Of a DNA stretch of 64,000 nucleotides, positions 48,390 to 57,664 are shown piece by piece. The position numbers and the translations under genes are program-made. Origin of the DNA: JASTVH01 sp042862465 (GTDB lineage: Bacteria > Pseudomonadota > Gammaproteobacteria > Pseudomonadales > Oleiphilaceae); NCBI GenBank assembly GCA_042862465.1, contig JASTVH010000004.1, positions 310,001 through 374,000 of the forward strand, given 5' to 3'. Positions within the stretch are counted from its first letter, which is position 1. Each line of letters starts with the position of its first letter. Under the pieces are notes generated by a model. It saw only the letters and a program-made list of their open reading frames with translations, was not told the origin of the DNA and did not search any database.

Positions 48390-49772
48390 ATGAAACAGAT
48401 ATATAAAGGAACTGTCGCCGGGCTTTCCGTGGTGCTCGCATCGAGCCTGCCTGTGGCGAGCTGGGCTGCCGGTTACGCACTGAACGAAAAGAGTGCCAGC
48501 TCGGCTGCGATGGCCAATGCGGGCGCCGCGGCCAATGCCGAAAACGCTACGGTCATGTTCTTCAATCCGGCGGGTATCGGCCGGCTGGAGGGCACGAACA
48601 TCTCTGGCGGTATCGCGGCACTGGACATCAAATCTGATACCGAGAGTTCGGCCACCGATGCCGTCGGACAGCCCATGACCGGAACGCCGGGCGAGGATTT
48701 CGTGCCGACGCCAGTAATCCCGAACCTGGCCGCCTCCCACGCCCTCAATGACAATGTGACCCTGGGGTTGGGGCTCTCAGCGCCGTTCGGGTTGGACGCC
48801 GACTACGACGACACCTTTGTGGGGCGCAATTTCGCCGACATCACCGAGATCAAGATCATCGATCTGCAGCCCACCATCGCGCTGCACAACGATGAAGGGT
48901 TTGCCATTGGTGTGGGCATCAATCTGATGCACGCCGAAGGGCGGCTGACCAAGTTCCAGGACTACACCGACCAGCAGCAACAGCTGGGTACCGGACTGGT
49001 TCCGGAATCCAAGGGGTATTTCGATGTGGAAGGCGACGACTATGGCGTCGGTCTGACCTTTGGCCTGATGTTCAAGCCGGCTGAGCACACCGATATCGGT
49101 ATCGCGTTCCGCTCCAGCACCCAATTCGAGTTGGAAGGGGATGCGACCCTGAGTAATGCACCCAACTTTGCGTCTCCAGGCACGGCAGTCAAGCTGAAGG
49201 AATCCGCCAAGCTTGATTTGGAGACGCCGGAAAGCCTGGAGTTCTCCCTGAAACAGGGCCTGACCCCGAAATGGGATCTGCTGCTGGGGGCGAAGTGGAC
49301 CAAGTGGAGCCGCTTTGAGGACATCACGATCAAGAGCGACCAGGACAACGCCGGCAGTATCGGCACCATCTCCCAGCTGGGCAGCCAGAAATACGGCGGT
49401 GACGGTGTCATTGGTTACGTGCCCGAGCATTGGAAAGACGTCTGGGCCTTCTCCGTGGGGACCCGCTACCAGCTGACCGATGCCTGGGCCCTGAAGGCTG
49501 GCTACGCCCGGGACAACTCCCCCATTCGCGATCAATACCGCACCGCCCGAGTGCCATCCGATGACCGCAACTGGTTTACCCTTGGGGTGCAGTGGGAAAA
49601 CCGGGGCTGGGCTGTGGACACCGCCCTAGGCTACTCCCAGGTGGGGGAAGTCGATGTGGACGAGCGTGAATACAACGTCAACGACGAGCCGCTGGCCAAT
49701 CAATCACGCTTCCAGGGCACTTACGACCTGAGTGCCTGGGGTGCTGCTGTACAGGTCAGCAAGGCCTTCTGA
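48390..49772 (+). CDS. OmpP1/FadL/TodX-family outer-membrane porin
   Basis: 460 residues from ATG 48390 (GAGGGG upstream); an in-frame GTG at 48378 is less likely. A signal peptide ends near SWAAG. The mature N-terminus GYALNEKSASSAAMANAGAA is the FadL plug start, and NATVMFFNPAGIGRLEG is the conserved NPA motif. Many amphipathic strands follow, ending in a C-terminal Phe (VSKAF). It takes up long-chain fatty acids or hydrocarbons across the outer membrane, plausible for an alkane-degrading relative. It is monocistronic. Confidence 0.9.
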   Translation: MKQIYKGTVAGLSVVLASSLPVASWAAGYALNEKSASSAAMANAGAAANAENATVMFFNPAGIGRLEGTNISGGIAALDIKSDTESSATDAVGQPMTGTPGEDFVPTPVIPNLAASHALNDNVTLGLGLSAPFGLDADYDDTFVGRNFADITEIKIIDLQPTIALHNDEGFAIGVGINLMHAEGRLTKFQDYTDQQQQLGTGLVPESKGYFDVEGDDYGVGLTFGLMFKPAEHTDIGIAFRSSTQFELEGDATLSNAPNFASPGTAVKLKESAKLDLETPESLEFSLKQGLTPKWDLLLGAKWTKWSRFEDITIKSDQDNAGSIGTISQLGSQKYGGDGVIGYVPEHWKDVWAFSVGTRYQLTDAWALKAGYARDNSPIRDQYRTARVPSDDRNWFTLGVQWENRGWAVDTALGYSQVGEVDVDEREYNVNDEPLANQSRFQGTYDLSAWGAAVQVSKAF

Positions 49773-49785
49773 TCACCTCTTGTCG

Positions 49786-49810
49786 GGGCGACCGGCATGC
49801 CCGGTCGCCC
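49786..49810 (+). terminator. GC-rich hairpin after the FadL-type gene
   Basis: A perfect 10-bp stem GGGCGACCGG/CCGGTCGCCC with a five-base loop, about 14 bases after the stop and without a strong T-tract. Confidence 0.55.
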
Positions 49811-49880
49811 GCCTTCCTCCCTATGGTCCTCCCGTTGACTTGCTATACTCCCTGCGTCATTCATTGCTCCCGGATTTGCC

Positions 49881-50846
49881 GTGCGTCGACCGCTGTTGCT
49901 CATCATTGCTCTGATTCTGCTCAATATTCTGGCCTGGGGGCTGGCACTGGGCGTGGGGTCCACCACGATCGATTTCAGCGCCTGGGGTAGCGGCACCCTG
50001 CCTGACTGGCAGCGTGCGATCGTTATGGAATTGCGGCTGCCCCGGGCGGTGGCGGGCTTTGCCGTCGGGGCCATGCTGGCGATGGCCGGGGTACTGATGC
50101 AGGTGCTGTTGCGCAATCCCCTGGCGGAACCGTTCATTCTGGGCATTTCCGGCGGGGCAGCGGTCGCGGCGCTGAGCTGCATTCTCCTGGGATTGGGCGG
50201 CTGGTGGATTTCCTCCAGTGCCTTTATCGGTAGTCTGGTGTCGATGCTGGTGGTGTTTCTGCTGGGGGGCGGTGCCCGAGGGGGACGTGAGCGGTTGCTG
50301 CTCACCGGCGTGGTGCTGGCTTCGGGTTGGGGGGCGCTGATCAGTTTCCTGTTGATGATCGGGCCAGACCAGAGCATCCGCGGCATGCTGTTCTGGCTGA
50401 TGGGGGACCTTTCGCGGCCGGCCGGTACGGCCTGGTGGGCCCTGCCGATCGTGTTGCTGGCCCTGCTGGCCGGGTGGGTGATGGCGCCGGCGCTGGACCT
50501 GCTCGCCCGGGGAGATGATCAGGCTGCTGTGCTGGGCGTGGAGGTGCATCGCCTGCGGGCCGGCTGCTACGTTACCGCCTCCCTGCTCACCGCTGCGGCG
50601 GTGACCCTGGCCGGCCCGATTGGTTTTGTCGGCCTGGTGGTCCCGCACCTCATGCGTCTGCTGATCGGCGCCCAGCACCGCTGGTTGCTGCCGGCTTCCT
50701 TGTTGGCTGGTGGGGCGCTACTGGTGGTGGCCGATACCCTCGCGCGCACCGTGCTCGCCCCCCGGCAGCTTCCCGTCGGCGTATTGACGGCATTGCTGGG
50801 GGTGCCGGTGTTTCTCTATCTGCTGCAGCGGCGGGGACATGACTGA
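49881..50846 (+). CDS. btuC: FecCD/BtuC-type ABC transporter permease
   Basis: 321 residues from GTG 49881, about ten transmembrane helices. LRLPRAVAGFAVGAMLAMAGVLMQ and RNPLAEPFILGISGGAA are the family signature, and IGFVGLVVPHLMRLLIG contains the coupling-helix motif contacting the ATPase. The proximity of a cobalamin riboswitch and btuB indicates vitamin B12 uptake; the family also carries siderophores, so specificity is inferred from context. The stop overlaps the ATPase start. Confidence 0.82.
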   Translation: MRRPLLLIIALILLNILAWGLALGVGSTTIDFSAWGSGTLPDWQRAIVMELRLPRAVAGFAVGAMLAMAGVLMQVLLRNPLAEPFILGISGGAAVAALSCILLGLGGWWISSSAFIGSLVSMLVVFLLGGGARGGRERLLLTGVVLASGWGALISFLLMIGPDQSIRGMLFWLMGDLSRPAGTAWWALPIVLLALLAGWVMAPALDLLARGDDQAAVLGVEVHRLRAGCYVTASLLTAAAVTLAGPIGFVGLVVPHLMRLLIGAQHRWLLPASLLAGGALLVVADTLARTVLAPRQLPVGVLTALLGVPVFLYLLQRRGHD

Positions 50847-51616
50847 TGGCATCGCTCCAGCTGGATCAACTGGCCTACGGACGGCACCGCAAGGCACTCA
50901 ATGACCCACTGACCCTACAGGTGGGCGCCGGTGAGGTCTGGGCCGTGCTGGGGGAGAATGGGGTGGGTAAGTCCACGCTGATGGCCACCCTGGCGGGGCT
51001 CATCCCGCCGGTCAGTGGCCAGGTGCATGTGGACGGTGTGGAAGTGGGACGCTTTCCCCGCAAGCTTTTGGCGCGCCGGATCGGTTTGCTGATGCAGCAG
51101 GATGCACTGGTCTTTCCGTTTCGTGTGAGCGAGGCAGTCGCTGCCGGACGCTACGCCCACCGTGGTCCCTGGCGCGGCATGAGCCGTCGGGACGAAGAGG
51201 TCGTGGCCCACGCCCTGGCGCTGGTCGGTCTCGAAGGCCATGGCTATGTCCGCGTCGATCGCCTGTCCGGTGGCGAGCAGCGCCGTGTCGCGATCGCCAC
51301 CCTCCTGGCACAGGATCCCGAGATCCTGTTGCTGGATGAACCCACCAATCACCTGGATGTTCGTCATCAGGTCCGCATTCTGGCGGAAGTGATTCGTCGC
51401 GCCCGGGCGGGCGGTATCGCCATCCTCTCCCTCCACGACGTCAATATGGCGGTCCGCTATGCCGACCGAGTGCTCCTGCTGTACCCCGACGGCCAGTGGG
51501 AGGCCGGTCCGCCCAGCGAGGTCGTGGACCGGGAGCGGCTGGAGCGACTTTACGGCGTCCCCCTCCAGCCCATCAGGGATGGTGACGGGGCTTTCTGGGT
51601 TCCGGGGCAGGACTGA
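50846..51616 (+). CDS. ABC transporter ATPase (cobalamin/iron-complex type)
   Basis: 256 residues. Walker A GENGVGKSTLMATL lies near residue 34, the signature LSGGEQRRVAIATLL and Walker B ILLLDEPTNHLDVRHQ follow, with the H-loop in ILSLHDVNMA. It is BtuD-like in operon position and HmuV/FecE-like in length. It overlaps btuC by one base (TGATG). No BtuF binding protein is encoded in the window. Confidence 0.88.
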   Translation: MASLQLDQLAYGRHRKALNDPLTLQVGAGEVWAVLGENGVGKSTLMATLAGLIPPVSGQVHVDGVEVGRFPRKLLARRIGLLMQQDALVFPFRVSEAVAAGRYAHRGPWRGMSRRDEEVVAHALALVGLEGHGYVRVDRLSGGEQRRVAIATLLAQDPEILLLDEPTNHLDVRHQVRILAEVIRRARAGGIAILSLHDVNMAVRYADRVLLLYPDGQWEAGPPSEVVDRERLERLYGVPLQPIRDGDGAFWVPGQD

Positions 51617-51642
51617 GTGCGCAGGCGCTGCTCCATCCCTCC

Positions 51643-51981
51643 TCAGGCGCTGACGACGCGCCCGCGATAGATACGCACCGAAGGGCTTTTGGCACGTTCA
51701 CCCGGGGGTTCCTCCGGCGTATTGGCCGGCAATGCCCGACCCCGGTAAATCCGCCGTGCGGCCCGCGCGGCCTGAGGCTCGCTGGGGGCGAGTTCCTCCA
51801 TCATGGCTTTCCAGATGGTTTTGAGCTGATCCGAGCGTGAGCTCTCTGCAAAACGTTGCAGCTCCTCGGCCAGGTTGGGGCTGTCCAGGTGGACCCGGAC
51901 ACCGAACTCCTGCTGGATCAGACGCCGGCACTGGTTGACCTGCCGGATCATGCGATAGTGCAGCAATATATCTTTATCCAT
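51643..51981 (-). CDS. Hypothetical protein with duplicated RIYRGR motif
   Basis: 112 residues, convergent with the btu ATPase gene. The first half is helical (MIRQVNQCRRLIQQEFGVRV and LAEELQRFAE). The second half holds two copies of a short motif, ARRIYRGRALPA and SVRIYRGRVVSA, separated by a Pro/Glu-rich linker. No signal or membrane segment. I do not recognise the family; the repeated basic-aromatic motif could bind nucleic acid or an acidic surface. Confidence 0.6.
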   Translation of the reverse strand: MDKDILLHYRMIRQVNQCRRLIQQEFGVRVHLDSPNLAEELQRFAESSRSDQLKTIWKAMMEELAPSEPQAARAARRIYRGRALPANTPEEPPGERAKSPSVRIYRGRVVSA

Positions 51982-52211
51982 GGGCGACTCCTCAACATCC
52001 CTTGGTCCCTGGGACCCAAGCGAATTCCGTGCCGCCTTTGGTGTTATTGCTAATGATTTGATTTATATGGTTTCTCAGTATTTTCGGGCGGGCCGCTGCG
52101 AGCCGTTATGCACCGGTTTGAGGCTTCTGCACCGAGGCGGAACCGCCTGCAAAAGTTGACCCGCGGGTCATCCCCTCGTAAAGTCCGCCTCACATTTTGC
52201 GCGATGCGAAA

Positions 52212-52392
52212 TGAACCTGGCAGGTACGCGTACCCTCTTTGAGGGTGCGTATCGGGAAACTGGTGAAAATCCAGTGCTGCCCCCGCAACGGTGAATGACG
52301 ATAGCGAAGGCTAATGCCACTGTGTCGAGACATGGGAAGGCGCCTTCGTCGAACAGCAACTGTTCCGTCACAAGTCCGGAGACCGGCCTGAC
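52212..52392 (+). promoter_or_regulatory. Cobalamin riboswitch
   Basis: Conserved elements appear in order: CGGGAAACTGGTGAAAATCC, then CAGTGCTGCCCCCGCAACGG, GCCACTGTGT, TGGGAAGGCG, and the 3' end CACAAGTCCGGAGACCGGCC. This is the AdoCbl-type aptamer with its B12 box. It lies about 140 bases upstream of the btuB start and would repress it when cobalamin is plentiful. Confidence 0.95.
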
Positions 52393-52533
52393 AGGTGATT
52401 CAAAGGTGTAGCGGAGGGCTTCACCGGTGGATTTTCCTGCCCATCTGCCGTTGCTTCCATGCGGCGCCGCCAGGCTGACCACTGTTCCCTCTTCTCACCG
52501 GGCTCATTCAAAAAAACAGATGAGGAATTACCC

Positions 52534-54321
52534 GTGAGATTTAACCCCCTGATTCCGTTGCTTTCCCTGGCCGTGGCCGGCACCGGTGTGTCCGCCGAAG
52601 AGCTGGACCCGGTGGTGGTTACCCCGGCCCGCACGGCGCAAACCGCCAACGAGGCCAATGCGTCCGTTTCCGTATTCACCCGCGAGGATATCGAGCAGAG
52701 TGCCGCGCAAACCCTGGATGAGCTGTTGCAGGGCGTGCCCGGCGTGTCGGTGACCGGCACTGGCGGACTGGGCAAGCAGACTGGCCTGTTTCTGCGCGGC
52801 ACCGAATCCAACCACACCCTGGTAATGATCGATGGCGTGCGCATGAACACCGGCGCTTCCGGTGCGGCGCTGATTCAGCATATTCCCCTGAGTCAGGTGG
52901 AACGGGTGGAAGTGGTGCGCGGGCCCCGTTCCAGCCTCTATGGCTCCGATGCCCTGGGCGGTGTGGTGCATGTGTTCACCCGCCAGCCGGAGGGGGAGTT
53001 CCAGGCTGAGACCAGTGCCACCGTGGGTGGCGATGCCACCGCCGAACTGACGCAGTTCCTGGGTGGCCAGAATGAGGGCACCCGCTGGGACATGACCCTG
53101 TCCAATTTCAACACCGACGGCTTTGATGCCCGCGTCACCCCGGAACCGGACGACGACGGTTATCACAACCAGTCCATCAGCACCGGTGTGGAACAGCAGG
53201 TCAATGGCCGGCTCTCGGTGGGTGGACGCTTCTATCGGGCTCAGGGGGACGTGGATTTCGATCCGGATTTTGCCGGCGGTGCCAACAACAGCGACTTCGT
53301 CGAACAGACGATTCAGGGCAACGCCGATTACCTGGCCACCGATACCCTGAATCTATCCCTGGACGCCTCCCAGTTCATGGACCGTTCCACCCGTTATGTG
53401 GACACTCAGCAGCAGGGGCCGGCCACCGTGACCAAGCGCAACGAAGTGTCTCTGGTGGGGGACCAGGCGCTGGGCGACAGTCAGATGGCGACCCTGGGGC
53501 TGACCTATTCTGAGGAGTCCTTCGAAGGTGGGGGGATCGACAAGGACCGATACAACCACGGCGTGTTCGGCCAGTTGATGGGGGATATCCAGCGTTTCAA
53601 CTACCAGGCCTCATTGCGCTATGACAACAACGAGCAGTTCGGCGAGGCCGTGACCGGCAACCTCGTGCTGGGTTACCGGCTGCATCCTCACGCCAATTTC
53701 TTTACCAGCTACGGGACAGCTTTTGTTACCCCGACTTTCAATGATCTCTATTACCCCGGCTTCTCCAATCCCAACCTGGAGCCGGAAGAGGGCAAAACCG
53801 TGGAAGTCGGGATGAAAGGGAAAGGAGGCCGTTGGCGCTACAGCCTCACTTCCTTCTACTCGGAAGTGGACGAGCTGATCGCCTTTGCCGGTTCGCAGCC
53901 GTTCAACGTCAATGAAACCCATCTTTACGGCGGCGAGCTGACCGTCGGTGTCAGCGCCCTGCAATGGTGGTTTGAAGTGGCCGCCGGCTATACCCGCGCG
54001 ATCAATGATCAGACCGAGCAGCAGCTGATTCGTCGCCCCAAGTGGACCGGCCGTCTCACCGCGCTGCGCGATTTCGGCGACGTCACCTTCCGCACCGACC
54101 TGCGCGGCCAGAGCGAGAGCTGGGATACCGACTTCAGCACCTTCACCAGGGAAACCCTGCCGGGCTTCCTGGTGGCCGACTTCAGCGCCATCTGGAACCT
54201 GCGGCCGGAGCTGACGCTGGAAGGCAAACTCAAGAACGCCTTCGATCAGGAGGCTACCACGGTGCTGAACTACAACACTCAGGGCCGGCAGCTGTTGGCG
54301 ACCTTGCGGTACAGCTATTAA
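52534..54321 (+). CDS. btuB: TonB-dependent vitamin B12 receptor
   Basis: 595 residues from GTG 52534, with GAGGA upstream; earlier in-frame starts lie in the riboswitch leader. Signal peptide 1-21. DPVVVTPART is the TonB box. The plug contains LDELLQGVPGVSVTGTGGLG and RVEVVRGPRSSLYGSDALGG. The C-terminal barrel ends RYSY. Length agrees with E. coli BtuB (594 mature). It imports cobalamin across the outer membrane for BtuCD. Riboswitch control confirms the specificity. Confidence 0.95.
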   Translation: MRFNPLIPLLSLAVAGTGVSAEELDPVVVTPARTAQTANEANASVSVFTREDIEQSAAQTLDELLQGVPGVSVTGTGGLGKQTGLFLRGTESNHTLVMIDGVRMNTGASGAALIQHIPLSQVERVEVVRGPRSSLYGSDALGGVVHVFTRQPEGEFQAETSATVGGDATAELTQFLGGQNEGTRWDMTLSNFNTDGFDARVTPEPDDDGYHNQSISTGVEQQVNGRLSVGGRFYRAQGDVDFDPDFAGGANNSDFVEQTIQGNADYLATDTLNLSLDASQFMDRSTRYVDTQQQGPATVTKRNEVSLVGDQALGDSQMATLGLTYSEESFEGGGIDKDRYNHGVFGQLMGDIQRFNYQASLRYDNNEQFGEAVTGNLVLGYRLHPHANFFTSYGTAFVTPTFNDLYYPGFSNPNLEPEEGKTVEVGMKGKGGRWRYSLTSFYSEVDELIAFAGSQPFNVNETHLYGGELTVGVSALQWWFEVAAGYTRAINDQTEQQLIRRPKWTGRLTALRDFGDVTFRTDLRGQSESWDTDFSTFTRETLPGFLVADFSAIWNLRPELTLEGKLKNAFDQEATTVLNYNTQGRQLLATLRYSY

Positions 54322-54342
54322 GCACGCTCGCTCGACTTCAAG

Positions 54343-54421
54343 GTAGGTTGGGCTGAGCTTGCGAAGCCCAACATTCGGGGTTGGACCCGGGTGTTGGGCT
54401 TCCTGCGTCAGCCCAACCTAC
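54343..54421. repeat. 79-bp dispersed palindromic repeat (GTAGGTTGGGCT type)
   Basis: Imperfect inverted repeat: the left arm starts GTAGGTTGGGCTGAGC and the right arm ends with CAGCCCAACCTAC; both also contain GAAGCCCAAC/GTTGGGCTTC. From memory, related GTTGGGCTGAGC elements are dispersed in many proteobacterial genomes. It lies between the convergent btuB and polA genes. Confidence 0.75.
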
Positions 54422-54440
54422 GGCACAGTTATCCGACGTC

Positions 54441-57149
54441 CTAATGCGCCTCGTCCCAGTTCTCCCCGTCACCGGCTTCGACCAGCAACGGCACATCGAG
54501 CTTCGCCGCTTTCGACATCCGCTCTTCCAGCCCTTTTCGAACGTCCTCCAGATCCTTCTCCGCCACTTCCAGGATCAGTTCGTCGTGCACCTGCATCACC
54601 ATGCGGGCGTCGAGCTGTGAGGATTCCAGCCAGTTCTCGACGTCGGCCATGGCGATCTTGATGATATCCGCTGCGGTGCCCTGCATAGGGGCATTGATGG
54701 CGGTGCGTTCGGCGCCCTGACGGATCTGGCGGTTGCGACTGCTGATGTCCGGCAGGTAGAGGCGGCGACCGAACAGGGTTTCCACGTAGCCCTGGTCGTG
54801 GGCCAGTCCGCGCACCCGGTCCATGTATTCCAGTACCCCGGGGTAGCGCTCGAAGTAGCGGTCGATATAGGACTGCGCCGTGTTGCGTTCCACGCCGATC
54901 TGGCGCGACAGGCCGAATGCGGACATGCCGTAGATCAGGCCGAAATTGATGGCTTTGGCCCGGCGACGTTGTTCGTTGCTGACGTCGCCGAGTTTCTCGC
55001 CAAACACCTCGGCAGCGGTGGCACGGTGGATGTCCTCGCCGTTGGCAAAGGCGTCCAGCAGGCCCTTGTCTCCAGACAGGTGGGCCATGATACGCAGCTC
55101 GATCTGGGAGTAGTCCGCCGCCATCACCCGGTAGCCCTTGGGCGCAATGAAGGCTTGGCGGATGCGGCGGCCTTCCGGGGAGCGGATGGGAATGTTCTGC
55201 AGGTTGGGGTCGGAAGAAGACAGCCGGCCGGTGGCTGTCACTGCCTGATGGTAGGATGTATGGATGCGGCCGGTGTCCGGATTGATCAGTTCGGGCAGGC
55301 GGTCGGTATAGGTGGACTTGAGCTTGCTCATGCCACGGTAGTCCACGATCAGGCGGGGTAGGGCGTGGTCCATGGCCAAATCCTGCAGCACCGCCTCGGC
55401 GGTGGAAGGTGCACCTTTGGGGGTTTTCTTGATCACCGGCAGGCCCAGTTTGTCATACAGAATGGCCTGGAGCTGCTTGGGGGAGCCGAGGTTGAACTTT
55501 TCGCCCGCTTCCTCGAAAGCCTGCTCCTCGATTTTCTGCATGCTCTCCGCCAGCTCCTGGCTTTGTTTGCGCAGGCGGTCGGCATCCACCAGGGCACCGC
55601 GCCGCTCCATGTGCGCCAGTACTGGCACCAGCGGCATGTCGATCTCCCGATAGACCCGGTCCAGGCTCTTTTCCTGGCTGAGTTGCGGGCGCAGCTTGTG
55701 GTGAAGGCGCAGGGTGATGTCGGCATCCTCGGCGGCGTAGGGTCCGGCTTCCTCCAGGGCGATCTGGTTGAAGGTCAGCTGCTTGGCGCCCTTGCCGGCG
55801 ATGGATTCGAAACTGATCGGGGCGTGCCCGAGGTATTTCAGGGACAGGCTGTCCATGTCGTGGCGGGTGGCCACGGAGTTGAGCACATAGGATTCGAGCA
55901 TGGTGTCTTCGGCCACGCCGCGCAGGCTGATACCGTGGTTGGCCAACACGTTCATGTCGTACTTGAGGTTCTGGCCCACCTTGGCACGCTTGGGGTCCTC
56001 CAGCAGGGGCTTGAGTGCTTCCAGTACCTGGTCGCGGTCGAGCTGGTCCGGCGCCCCCATGTAATCATGGGCGAGGGGGACATAGGCCGCCGAGCCCGGT
56101 TCCACGGCGAAGGAGACGCCCACGATGCGCGCCTGCATGTAGTTGAGGCTGGTGGTTTCGGTATCGAAGGCGAACAGATCCGCTTTTTCCAGGGCCTTGA
56201 GCCAGCGGTCGAAATCCGTCTGCTGGTAGATGACCTCGTAGTTGTCGCGGTCGATGGGATCCTCTTCCGGCCTGGATTCGGCGGCCACCTCTTCTTCTCC
56301 AGGGGCCAGCTCGGCGATCCAGGTCTTGAATTCGTAGGTCCGGAACAGTTCCAGCAGAGCGTTGTTGTCCGGTTCGGCCGGCTCCAGATCATGCAGATCG
56401 ATATCCAGATCGAGATCCGTGCGGATGGTGGCCAATTCCCGGCTACGGGGCAGGTAGTCGGCAGCCTCGCGCAGGTTGTCGCCGATCTTGCCCTTCACCT
56501 CGTCGGCATGCTCGATCAGGTTGTCCAGGTCCTCGTACTGTTTGAGCCATTTGACGGCGGTCTTGGGTCCGCACTTGTTGACGCCCGGGATATTGTCGGA
56601 GGTATCTCCGACAAGTGCCAGGTAATCGATGATCTGTTCCGGCGGTACACCGAATTTTTCAATCACGCCGTCGCGATCCATAAAAGTGTCGGTCATGGAG
56701 TTGAAAAGCGTGATGTGGCCGTTCACCAGTTGGGCCATGTCCTTGTCACCGGTGGAGATGATGGCATCCAGACCTTTTTCGGTGGCTTCCCGGGCCAGGG
56801 TGCCGATCACGTCGTCCGCTTCCACACCTTCCTCCACCAGCAGGGGGAGGCCCATGGCACGAATGATCTGGTGGATCGGGTCGATCTGGCACGCCAGGTC
56901 CTCCGGCATCGGCGGGCGGTGGGCCTTGTACTCTTCGTAGAGTTCGTGACGAAAGGTTTTGCCCTTGGCGTCGAATACCACCACGATCGGAGCGTCCGGG
57001 TAATCCTGTTGCAGTCGCCGGATCATGCTGACCACGCCCTTGATGGCACCGGTCGGGTGATTCTTTGAGGTCGTCAGCGGCGGCAGGGCATGGAAGGCCC
57101 GGAAGAGGTACGAGGAACCGTCGACGAGGATTATCGGAGAGCGCTTCAT
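54441..57149 (-). CDS. polA: DNA polymerase I
   Basis: 902 residues from ATG 57149. The N-terminal 5'-3' exonuclease domain has IILVDGSSYLFRAFHALPPL and LVGDTSDNIPGV. The central 3'-5' exonuclease is intact: FAFDTETTSLNYM has both catalytic acidic residues. The polymerase domain has DYSQIELRIMAHLSGD (motif A), RRRAKAINFGLIYGMSAFG (motif B) and QVHDELILEV (motif C). It fills gaps in repair and removes Okazaki primers. It is divergent from the DUF2782 gene, as in Pseudomonas. Confidence 0.97.
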   Translation of the reverse strand: MKRSPIILVDGSSYLFRAFHALPPLTTSKNHPTGAIKGVVSMIRRLQQDYPDAPIVVVFDAKGKTFRHELYEEYKAHRPPMPEDLACQIDPIHQIIRAMGLPLLVEEGVEADDVIGTLAREATEKGLDAIISTGDKDMAQLVNGHITLFNSMTDTFMDRDGVIEKFGVPPEQIIDYLALVGDTSDNIPGVNKCGPKTAVKWLKQYEDLDNLIEHADEVKGKIGDNLREAADYLPRSRELATIRTDLDLDIDLHDLEPAEPDNNALLELFRTYEFKTWIAELAPGEEEVAAESRPEEDPIDRDNYEVIYQQTDFDRWLKALEKADLFAFDTETTSLNYMQARIVGVSFAVEPGSAAYVPLAHDYMGAPDQLDRDQVLEALKPLLEDPKRAKVGQNLKYDMNVLANHGISLRGVAEDTMLESYVLNSVATRHDMDSLSLKYLGHAPISFESIAGKGAKQLTFNQIALEEAGPYAAEDADITLRLHHKLRPQLSQEKSLDRVYREIDMPLVPVLAHMERRGALVDADRLRKQSQELAESMQKIEEQAFEEAGEKFNLGSPKQLQAILYDKLGLPVIKKTPKGAPSTAEAVLQDLAMDHALPRLIVDYRGMSKLKSTYTDRLPELINPDTGRIHTSYHQAVTATGRLSSSDPNLQNIPIRSPEGRRIRQAFIAPKGYRVMAADYSQIELRIMAHLSGDKGLLDAFANGEDIHRATAAEVFGEKLGDVSNEQRRRAKAINFGLIYGMSAFGLSRQIGVERNTAQSYIDRYFERYPGVLEYMDRVRGLAHDQGYVETLFGRRLYLPDISSRNRQIRQGAERTAINAPMQGTAADIIKIAMADVENWLESSQLDARMVMQVHDELILEVAEKDLEDVRKGLEERMSKAAKLDVPLLVEAGDGENWDEAH

Positions 57150-57274
57150 AGTGATCCGTCTGTTGTTGGTCCGTAGGGTGCGAACTGGTATCAGGACAAC
57201 GTCACAGTCGATATACTGCAAGTTGATTCAAGACATTGGCTTCATTTGAAGCCCGGCGAGGATAGAAGGGTACC

Positions 57275-57592
57275 ATGAAATCATTGAGGATCACGGCTGT
57301 CTTTCTGGCAGTTGCCGCTACGCTCGCGACGACGACCGCAGTCAGGGCGGAAGAGCCCGTGCGGGCTTCTGAATACCAGCGTCAACAACAGGCTAACGAA
57401 CCCCAGATTGTTATCCGGCACGAAAAGAAAAAGACGATATACGAATACCGGGTGAATGGCATGCTGAAAGAGATCAAGGTGGTGCCTGAAAATGGCGCGC
57501 CCTACTACCTGGTGCCGTCGGAAGGGGGTGACATGATTCGGGAAGATAAATCGGAACTGTTGATTCCCAGCTGGGTGATTTTCAGCTGGTAA
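57275..57592 (+). CDS. DUF2782 exported protein
   Basis: 105 residues with a signal peptide of about 25 residues (cut near VRAEE). The mature part QIVIRHEKKKTIYEYRVNG and PYYLVPSEGGDMIRE matches DUF2782, small periplasmic proteins encoded next to polA in pseudomonads. The function is unknown. AAGGG lies five bases before the ATG, and a strong hairpin lies downstream. Confidence 0.85.
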   Translation: MKSLRITAVFLAVAATLATTTAVRAEEPVRASEYQRQQQANEPQIVIRHEKKKTIYEYRVNGMLKEIKVVPENGAPYYLVPSEGGDMIREDKSELLIPSWVIFSW

Positions 57593-57598
57593 GGCATG

Positions 57599-57634
57599 GT
57601 CTCATGGCCGGTTAACCGCAACCGGCCATGAGAC
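57599..57634. terminator. Long perfect hairpin between convergent genes
   Basis: A perfect 15-bp stem (57599-57613 with 57620-57634; key part CATGGCCGGTT) and a six-base loop, seven bases after the DUF2782 stop. There is no T-tract on either side. Confidence 0.65.
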
Positions 57635-57664
57635 AAGAGCCAACCAGGTCCCTTCCCGCGACCG

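Noticed and set aside
55365..57068. 567-codon plus-strand frame opposite polA
   Set aside because: Antisense shadow of a GC-rich gene; the minus strand encodes a complete DNA polymerase I. Similar shadows oppose metX (39860-41290) and the dynamin-like gene (42167-43321).
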